The notes beneath the pieces are model-generated. The model ran no database searches. It saw only the letters and a program-made list of their open reading frames with translations, and was not told the origin of the DNA. Below are positions 56,866 to 64,000 of a stretch of DNA of 64,000 nt, piece by piece. Position 1 is the stretch's first letter. Every line of letters begins with the position of its first letter. The DNA is from Amoebophrya sp. A120 (taxonomy: Eukaryota > Sar > Dinophyceae > Syndiniales > Amoebophryaceae), in contig CAJINV010000008.1 in the NCBI GenBank assembly GCA_905178155.1, positions 1,736,001 to 1,800,000 of the forward strand, written 5' to 3'. Both the position numbers and the translations under genes were made by a program.

Positions 56866-57440
56866 TGTGTAACTTTTGTTTGAGTTTTTGTTTGGTTGTC
56901 ATCGAAGATAACAAGTCAGAAACCACCAGCAAAAGCTTGAACTGTGACAAACCCCTTCCAGATTTACCATTACCCACAGCAGGCTCTTGGTTCAGTCCAT
57001 TGTGCCCTTGTTCCCATGTCCAAGATCCTTTTTGCTGTTTTGCTCGTAGTGCTTCAGCGCCGAACTGCCCTCGTCATTGCTGTGCTGCGCGAGCTCACCT
57101 GGTTGAGTTTTATTGGTCCATCCATCGTTAGTGTGCTTTATTGAAAACATACACTGCATATCAACTCGTCACTTATCGCGCGCAGCAGTGGAAGCATGAC
57201 AGTGAGGGCATGGGCACTATCGAGCCCTGCATTAAATAAGACCACAGCAAAAATCATGACATCAAGATGTACCTGGCAGGATAAGTCGGACCGCGCAGTT
57301 GATATCCCGTGCGCTCATGGTGTCTCGGTTGTCCATCTGAAGTACGGATTTTTTATTCCAAAATCCAAATATGAGTGAAAATGAAATTTTTGAGTGGTTA
57401 TGTATTAGCATTCCTATGCCCCGCCGCATTCTTCATCGAG
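56866..57440. other. Intergenic, no gene seen
   Basis: Only short frames of poor composition. It includes the 3' flank of the H2B-like gene. Confidence 0.45.
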
Positions 57441-58112
57441 AAAGTAACGCAAAGAAGCACTACTCCGCGGGTCCTCGTTCGTCCCACGAGGACAGAAAAG
57501 CAACCGCACAATCGCATCCAAAAACTCCTATACCTTGACGAGTTTGCCGGCTTCCTCGCTAATTTGGAAGAAGGCGTTGCACACCAAGTCGTTCATTACT
57601 GTCATTCCCTGCTTCGTAATTCCGATGTTTGGGTGCACCTGCTTGAGCACTCGGTGGATAAACGTGTCGAATTTCAGCTCCTTCTTGTTTTTGTTCTTCT
57701 TCTTAATCGGCTTCCCGTTCTTGTCCACCTTCTTCCCGTTCTCTTTGATAACCTGACAAGTTGTATTTTTGCCATACTGCGGCAACACACATTCAAAATA
57801 TTTTCACATCTTTCTTCTCCATCTCTTGCGTGCGCTGCTCTGCATTGATTCATGCCATAGATGATGTACTTACGCCACATTTTTTTAGTCTTGTCGTGAT
57901 CGTAGTGTAGTACGTCACATTTACAAATTGACTTCTAGTTTTTATACCTTATCAAACTTCCCATCCTTGTCCTTCAACTTTTCCTTTTTCTTGTCCTTTT
58001 CCTTAAACCCCTTGTCCTTGTAGTCCTTGTCCTTGAATCCCTTATCCTTGTATCCCTTGTCCTTCTTCTTGTCGAAGTCGAAATCGTGATCCTCGTCGAG
58101 AAACCCCGACAT
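57421..58112 (-). CDS. H2B: Divergent histone H2B-like protein with Lys/Asp-repeat tail
   Basis: Exon 1 (58112-57948) encodes MSGFLDEDHDFDFDKKK, then repeats of the form DKGYK/DKGFK, ending GKFDK. Exon 2 (57776-57534) begins YGKNTTCQVIK and carries the histone-fold core FDTFIHRVLKQVHPNIGITKQGMTVMNDLV...EEAGKLVK, which aligns with the H2B alpha1-L1-alpha2 pattern (YKVLKQVHPDxGISxxAMxIMNSFV). Junction 1 is phase 0 (AAG/GTATAA to TTGCCGCAG). A third exon is required because GTATAG follows KLVK; the best candidate starts after ACGAACGAG near 57,472, reads DPRSSASLRYFLDEECGG and stops near 57,415, resembling SxxxxSVRLILPGEL of H2B alpha3 but shortened. It would package DNA in nucleosomes. The C-terminal exon is uncertain. 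Confidence 0.72.
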
Positions 58113-59221
58113 TTTGCTCGTCGTAACTCTTTTACTTTTTGGAAGCAGGAAAGAAACTTACAGCCCCGAAGCGGCAGTTTTGAAAGTAAGACTCTTTTCA
58201 ATTCTATTTCTATCTTGCAAATTAATATAGAAATGCTGTCGTAACCCTTGTTTGATATCGGTGTGAAACAAACTGCTGTAGCCAATACTTCAAGAACACT
58301 GCCTTCAATTTTTATATCGAAGAAAAATTATTCTTGATGGGTCTAAATAGTTGTGGTGTGTCCGCTGTCAGGAAGTTGTGGTGGGAAGATTACAGATATT
58401 TTCGTCAAGATCAAAACTTTTCACCCACACAATCTAATCAAATCAGGAAAAGCAGCGCTTTGCTTTGATGTGAAAAAAACGCATTTTTGTCTGAAAAAAA
58501 CGAATCACTCGGGAGAAACCTCATTTTCCATAGAAGATTCTTGGTAGCACCTTTAGGTCGATTTCTCTCGCAGATTGGAGATCGCGATTGATCTCCGATT
58601 TTTTCGCATAACGATCTGTTTGAAAATTTGAATGGGAGGGCTCATGACCTAGGCAAAATTTGTGGGCAATTAGAATTATTCAGTTCGCATTAGCCTCATT
58701 TTTGATTGCAACGAAAAAGAACACGCACCGGTTTTTGTTAGCATAGTTCATGAAACACTCATGAACCATTTTTACACGATGGAAAAAAATCTTGCAACAC
58801 GGCGAATCACCGACACACACACACATCCAAAGCAGCATATAATTTTCGAGTGGAAACAAAATCAAAGCATTTTCATTGATTCAGATTCTCAGTTCGATTT
58901 ACATTTACATTTGGATCATCGAAACTTTATTGACGGGCTGGCCTGTCGTTCTAATTTTTCAAAAAGTCAAGGTTAAAAGCCACAGAACTAAATAGCTGCT
59001 CGTGAAGTCAACAGTTTCCCTGCTGAAGAAGTATGTAGCAATTTCTAAAATATTTATCAACATCAACTCTGCCTGGCTGCTTTTGGTGCTTCTTTTTTGC
59101 TTGTCCATGTGCTGCAACCAACATCCATCTAACATATAAATAAGTAGATACGTATGGAATCAGATACAGTAAAGCGTTTTGCCTTGTTAGCCCGTTGCAT
59201 CTCCTGGCAGCAACGCACTAC
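58113..59221. other. Intergenic, no gene seen
   Basis: AT-rich, with stops in all frames. It includes the H2B-like 5' flank. A CACACACACAC run near 58,815 is trivial. Confidence 0.5.
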
Positions 59222-61222
59222 TTATTTTTTCATCTCCTCCGGAGTCTGTCGTGGCTGCCAGCCTCCGAGTGGAGGCACCCGTTGGCTTCTCCTTCTCGCC
59301 GCAGAAAATCCACGAAGTCCGACGGGTCGCGACTCCGAATTCATATCAAGGTCCGCATTGCTGGTGTAATAACTTGCCCAGGACGGCGCATCTGCGTTTG
59401 CTCTGTGCCGCGGGAAAAACTCGCGCGCGGAACTGCCGTCCGCGACGCCGCTACGGGGCTTCCACCTCCTTGCCTCTTCAGGCACGCCCTTTGAAGCGTA
59501 GCTGTGGCTAATATCCTCTTGTTCGTGAGCCAACAAATCCATCTCTTCAAGCTGGCGGACGGTGACGGCTTGTTGCGGGGAGAGACCTCCTTGTTTTTCC
59601 CTCGAAAGCACGCCCGCAGGTGATACGTCTGTCGGATACGGTGTGCTGCCACTAAACTCAGAAGTGCGACTTGACCACGGCGGAAGATGAAATGCGTCAG
59701 CATCTGCTGTGGCACGATTCGATAATCGTCCAGCTCTCAGCAACCCTCGTCTTCGCTCCGGGTGTTCGACGACGTCCTCTTTTCGCGGCTCCGGCTTCGT
59801 TGCTGTTTTATTGTGGCGCCCGTGGACCAACCCTTCGTGCAGGCTGGACGGGCACGGAAACACTGCATGTTTATCCGACGGGCAACCAGTCCCAGTGAAT
59901 AAAACGGTCAGGAAAAGCAAACCAACAAGGGCCTGGCCGCTAAAGGTGAACATCATCCCACAGCCGAGAGCGCTCCGACCGACGCGCAGCCAGCGCGTGC
60001 ACGGGAATTCGGCGTGGAAGTAGGACCCCACCGCACGAAGCCCCGAACCGCGCAAGTGGAGAAGGCCCAGTGAGTCGTCACACAAGGCGGCAACAGGCTC
60101 CCAGCAGCAGGCAATCGAAGACCCAATCGCGCCGCAGGCAATGCAAAAACAGCAATCGTAAATGCCGCACGACCCGTCCTCGCACCGATAGTCGGGGTTC
60201 TCCACCGCCGGGTCGTAGTCAAGTGGAGGTCCAGGACTCCGTCGTGGCACCCGATACCCCGGCAGCGGTGGCATATTCACCGCCATCTGATGACCGTCAT
60301 CAGACACTTGCACCGGGAGGATATCGTGCCGAGAATGCCGGTGACCACCGTCTGTGGGACTTACGCGCCTGTAGCGGCCTCTTTCCGGTGCGTCACCGGT
60401 GCCTCTGGTTGACGCAGGGGGCGAAGTTTGCGGAGAAGGGGCGGTGGAGGGAGATCTGTTATTATTGGAGGAGGGGCTGAGGAGGGGCTCATCTCGGCTG
60501 GTGCTCCACCGCCTACTTGCTGTGGCGCTCGGAGGCCGTACATCACCGCTACTACTAGTTGCAGTTCTACCACCGCAGCTCCCGAAAATAAACGTAGACC
60601 CGGGAAAGGACGAACCCGAGGAGGAAGAAGAGCTAGTACCATTCTGGTTGCCGAACTGCAGGAACTCGCGCAACTCCCTCTCGAACCCGACGGGCTTGCG
60701 ACAAGTGGGGCAGTTGAGACGCTTGTAGGTAATCCGATTCGTAGCGATGCACTCTGTGTGGAAGGTGTGACCGCACTGAACCATAATACACGGCTCCTCC
60801 GTCCGCGGATCCATCGATTCGTGGCAAATCACGCAGATACCGTGCTGCGGCTCTGTTACTTCTCGCGAAGATTTCGCCTTCGTTTTTCTCCATTCCTCAC
60901 TGCAATTTCTAAAAATCAGTCCCGGTGTCAATCCGCAAGCTGCACCTGTTCTCGCGACCGCAATTTCTTCGATGTTGTCCGTTGTCTGGTGCGGCCCTTC
61001 GGAAGAATTATGGTCCGCAGTAGATGAGATTCCGCGAGACGAGGTGGACGGGACCAACCAACTCATCCGCACTGCAACTGCAACATGATCTATCGTCTGC
61101 AGCGAAAAGATAATTTTCATCCAGATAATCGCTGCGAGATGGAAGTGTCCCATTCTCGTGCCGGCGAGAAACTGCCGCCGGACAATGTGCGCCTGCATCT
61201 TGCTCGACAATCTATTTTCCAT
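59222..61222 (-). CDS. RING-H2 (C3H2C3) protein, probable membrane-associated E3 ubiquitin ligase
   Basis: A single exon of 666 residues from a true ATG. The RING-H2 finger spans residues 130-174: C130-x2-C133, C150-x-H152-x2-H155-x2-C158, C171-x2-C174, with TCRKPVGFE after it. This fits a C3H2C3 RING that recruits an E2 enzyme to ubiquitinate targets. A hydrophobic stretch at about residues 24-55 may be a membrane helix or signal anchor. A Ser/Pro-rich linker follows the RING. Then comes a Cys-rich segment (CEDGSCGIYDCCFCIAC) and a second hydrophobic stretch (GQALVGLLFLTVLFTG). The C-terminal 150 residues are Arg/Ser/Pro-rich. Substrate unknown. Intact, no intron seen. Confidence 0.8.
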   Translation of the reverse strand: MENRLSSKMQAHIVRRQFLAGTRMGHFHLAAIIWMKIIFSLQTIDHVAVAVRMSWLVPSTSSRGISSTADHNSSEGPHQTTDNIEEIAVARTGAACGLTPGLIFRNCSEEWRKTKAKSSREVTEPQHGICVICHESMDPRTEEPCIMVQCGHTFHTECIATNRITYKRLNCPTCRKPVGFERELREFLQFGNQNGTSSSSSSGSSFPGSTFIFGSCGGRTATSSSGDVRPPSATASRRWSTSRDEPLLSPSSNNNRSPSTAPSPQTSPPASTRGTGDAPERGRYRRVSPTDGGHRHSRHDILPVQVSDDGHQMAVNMPPLPGYRVPRRSPGPPLDYDPAVENPDYRCEDGSCGIYDCCFCIACGAIGSSIACCWEPVAALCDDSLGLLHLRGSGLRAVGSYFHAEFPCTRWLRVGRSALGCGMMFTFSGQALVGLLFLTVLFTGTGCPSDKHAVFPCPSSLHEGLVHGRHNKTATKPEPRKEDVVEHPERRRGLLRAGRLSNRATADADAFHLPPWSSRTSEFSGSTPYPTDVSPAGVLSREKQGGLSPQQAVTVRQLEEMDLLAHEQEDISHSYASKGVPEEARRWKPRSGVADGSSAREFFPRHRANADAPSWASYYTSNADLDMNSESRPVGLRGFSAARRRSQRVPPLGGWQPRQTPEEMKK

Positions 61223-61850
61223 CGTTCGAATCTAATTGGCACGTACAAACTGAAGCGCTGGGTATATCTAAACTTCGATCGTCATCAATGTGGTGTTAGA
61301 TAGGTGTTGGGCTTTCTTCATCGAATTCGAAGATTCATAAAATATGCATTTGCAAAGTAATCCGCATCATGATCTGCCTGCGCGCAGTTACAGATCAAGA
61401 ACGCGTCGCTGTTCATTTATGAAAAATGTTCGTCTATTAAAGGAGCGGTGGTGTTTTTTTTCGTACTCTTTTAATGATTTGAGCATCCACCTTGTGCGGC
61501 GCACGCCTGTTCATGATCTGTAGCCGATGTTATTCGGCACAAGGCACGGAGGTCCGACTCCAATACTGTGCGCGGATCCCGGGCGATTTTTGAGATCACT
61601 TAAATTCATTGCAGCACGATCTAGATCTCACAAGGCAAGAATGTCGACTATGGAGACTCGCACCTTGCTCCGAAGGCAAGAACTATGGCACAGAAGATCG
61701 CGACTTTTCGGAGGAGGGGCTGGAATTTTTTTTGCTGGTTCTTTTCCGCTTCGTGAGATTTTGAGCTTATTTGTCGAGCGCCTGGTGATACGCGTTCCGG
61801 AGCAACAACAAACAGATTAGGCGGCATGCTCTTGCTGCTGCTGGCACATC
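61223..61850. other. Intergenic, 5' flank of RING-H2 gene
   Basis: No credible gene. Base composition shifts from AT-rich to GC-rich towards the right end. Confidence 0.45.
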
Positions 61851-63400
61851 AAGATCATTGGCGCACATCTCTGGCGCAGCGCACCTCGACGTTGGTGGCG
61901 CTCGGAGGCCGCGCGCGCGACTTCTAGCACACGCCGAGGGGTGCTGCCAAGCAAGGTCAACATTGTTGATTCTGGCGCGCAATACACACTCTCTCACTCA
62001 CAGAGCCGGCGGCGATATTGAAGCACCTGGCTGCGCTCACAGCCGGAACTGGGCTGCAGGTGGGGCGCGGTGGCTCTCGCAACAAGCCACAGGTAGGAAC
62101 GGCCAGCACGGCGCCAGAGGCCACAGGTAGCAACCGAAACGCCAGCCAAGCCGGCCACTTCCGGTCGTGTGTGGAAAGGCCGAAGGCAGAGGGCCCGGGA
62201 ACCGGCCCCGCCAGCCAATGCCCACAAAGCGAGGCGGGGCAGGGAGACGCGGCGGCCGCGGTGTCTGCGTCCTTTTCCGTCGCCGGCCATACGGGTCGGC
62301 AAACTTGGCCACATCGCCGGCAATTTGCTGGGCATTTTCTGGCCGGTCGCTGCCCTCGCTTCTGCCCCCGCCGCTCGCGCTGTCTCGCCGAAAAAGCCAG
62401 CGGCGGACTTGCTGGAAAGCTCTGCGCTATCGTAATTAGTCAATTGCACCGCCCTCCCGCGAGACAGCACCACTGCCGCCATTCCTGGGTCCTCGATGGA
62501 GAGGATGCGATCCGACGGCAGCTGAATTGAAGGCGGGAAAAGCGCCAAACTCCGGTCGGCGTCGAAGCCCTGACCCCCATCTTGCGTAGACAGGGTAATG
62601 GAGTCAGCGACCCGGCGCCATGCATCGTTCCGATTTCCGGCCAAAGAGCCTGTGGAACGAGGGGCGATTTCAGTCGTCGCGCTGATCCACTTGAAACAAA
62701 TGGGGCCCACTCACCACCGCCCACAGTCGCCCTGCGTCTACCAGGACCATCCTCCCGCCCAGGCGCTGCGGCGCCCACACGCCACAGGCAGCCCGCGCGC
62801 GTGGCCCGGGCTTGAACCAAGGAACACGGGGCGAAGTCAATGCATGCCGATGCCCTACTAAGCCCGGCGGAACGAAGCCCGTCCGCCGATTCGCAGGACG
62901 AACCGCGCGCGCGCGCAGCGCGGGCGCACCGCGGGACCCACGAGGGGCCCGGGCACGGGAGCCAGGCGGCGGCGCGCCCCCAAAGTTCGCGCGCAGCAGC
63001 AGCCCCCCGCCCGCCCCCGCGCCATCGCCGGCATGCGCGCGCCATCATCGGAGGAGGCCCCACACCCGCGCGACAACTCTCATATGCCGCACGGCTGGGG
63101 GCTCGCGAAAGTCTGGGCTTGCCAATGGAGCAACTCTCTCCGCGATGGAGAACCTCTTCCGCCCACCTTTCAACAACCGGGCTCGCGGAAGTCTTCGAGC
63201 GAGTCCCGAATTGGGCGCCCTAGCGCCTGCGCCTCTGCTCTATTCCGATAGCGATAAAGCGGAAACGCTGAAAGGCCGAAGAGGTTGGCACCTGGCGCGC
63301 GGCGCGGTGCTGCACACACGCGACACCAATGCCGGCGCTGTTAAATTTAACAGCGAACGACTACGGTATGCCATACATAGCCCCGCGCACTCGCAATGAC
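61850..63400. other. GC-rich island with overlapping frames on both strands
   Basis: About 1.5 kb that is clearly richer in G and C than the rest of the window, with sharp edges near 61,850 and 63,400. Long frames overlap on both strands simply because stops are rare in GC-rich DNA. The minus frame at 62,710-62,390 (GFDADRSLALFPPSIQLP; LSIEDPGMAAVVLSRG) has the most protein-like composition and could be an exon. I cannot assign a family. An inserted segment of different origin is possible. Confidence 0.4.
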
Positions 63401-63635
63401 GGCAGCGGACTTCTAGGACTTTACTCCGCTATTTTCTTTTCGCTGGCGCCTCTCTGCACGCAGTTCTTCATGCGCAAGTTTATTTTACAACCAGAGAACA
63501 CATTGCACAATGGTACATCTCCTGCTGCTTGAGCAGAATTTTTCTTCAGTACTGTTTAGCATTTTTCGGTTTGGACAACGATATGAAACATGTGGAAAGC
63601 AACGCTATTTCCTCAACAAACTGAAGTCCGGATTG

Positions 63636-64000
63636 CTATTTCGACTTCCCGCAACCGCCGGACTTTCCGTACACTCCACTTGCATCGTCTGCCAGAGCAG
63701 CATTATCCTTGCCGCCTTTGTGCCCACTTTTGATGCCCGTCTGCTCGTCCTGCTCTTCAGCACCGGTCTTGCTTACTGCAGTGCTCGACTTTCCCGACTT
63801 CTTCCCGTCTTCCTTTCCGCCCTTCGCCGCAACGCCAGAAGGAACACAACAAGCGGATCCCTTCTCCGCATTTTCTGCTCCCTTACTGCTGGTGCCCGTT
63901 GACGATTTCGCCCCTTTCTCCTTCCCTCCACCGCTTGCGCCCTTCCCCTTCCCCTTACTGGACTTCAACGGTGGCGCCATCATGGCCTTCAGATCCGCCT
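63636..64000 (-). CDS. Lys/Gly/Ser-rich protein, C-terminal part, open at window edge
   Basis: The frame ends at 63636 and is open to the right edge; upstream of the ATG at 63983 it continues as ADLKAM, so the visible start may be internal. The segment is low-complexity (KSSKGKGKGASGGGKEKG; GKEDGKKSGKSS) with three Cys and ends in GCGKSK. It is probably a disordered basic tail. No function can be assigned. Confidence 0.5.
   Translation of the reverse strand, partial: ADLKAMMAPPLKSSKGKGKGASGGGKEKGAKSSTGTSSKGAENAEKGSACCVPSGVAAKGGKEDGKKSGKSSTAVSKTGAEEQDEQTGIKSGHKGGKDNAALADDASGVYGKSGGCGKSK

Noticed and set aside
61994-63399. Several long frames on both strands in the GC-rich island
   Set aside because: Stops are rare in GC-rich DNA, the frames overlap on both strands, and none shows a recognisable domain or consistent splice pattern.

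Overview
The window reads as nuclear DNA of a protist, most likely a dinoflagellate-type alveolate and possibly a parasitic syndinean (Amoebophrya-like). The evidence is indirect. Every gene I can support lies on the minus strand, which fits unidirectional gene arrays. Proteins are very long with Ser/Ala/Gln/Asp-rich filler. GT-AG introns sit beside at least one probable GC-AG intron. Many introns are transposon-like introners with inverted-repeat ends. A histone H2B-like gene and a probable AP2-like DNA-binding protein are present. I found no rRNA, tRNA, CRISPR array or bacterial operon structure.

Layout. 1-5,998 (perhaps to 8,009): a DIRS-type tyrosine-recombinase retroelement read leftwards (Cys-rich ORF, tyrosine recombinase, reverse transcriptase-RNase H open at the window edge). 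9,017-18,821: a TMEM245/AI-2E-family membrane protein in at least seven exons. 20,196-20,690 and 21,688-22,860: small unrecognised genes. 24,344-26,514: a probable AP2-like protein. 27,232-30,743: a DEDDy 3'-5' exonuclease. 31,627-42,654: one gene for a protein of about 3,490 residues. 44,873-48,394: a large unrecognised protein. 49,469-50,776: a 264-residue protein. 52,103-52,432: a small C2H2 zinc-finger protein. 53,395-53,790: an exon with an HNH-like zinc loop. 54,010-55,567: a 287-residue tail-anchored candidate. 57,4xx-58,112: an H2B-like histone. 59,222-61,222: a RING-H2 protein. 61,850-63,400: a GC-rich island. 63,636-64,000: a Lys/Gly/Ser-rich gene fragment.

The main discovery-type signal is a set of nine short elements (109-321 bp) inside coding sequence. 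Each has long terminal inverted repeats, ends of the form TAT...ATA (one left end is CAT), and a 5-bp target-site duplication. Removing the element plus one duplication copy restores the reading frame in every case, by my hand translation, and rejoins recognisable protein (TMEM245 membrane segments, the exonuclease ExoII and ExoIII motifs). No consistent GT-AG pair fits these borders. They look like DNA-transposon-derived introns spliced by a non-canonical or structure-assisted route. A tenth, larger case (906 nt) is flanked by 45-bp direct repeats and has perfect 33-bp inverted repeats.

Exon joins were worked out by hand from reading frames. No alignment, RNA or database search was available.
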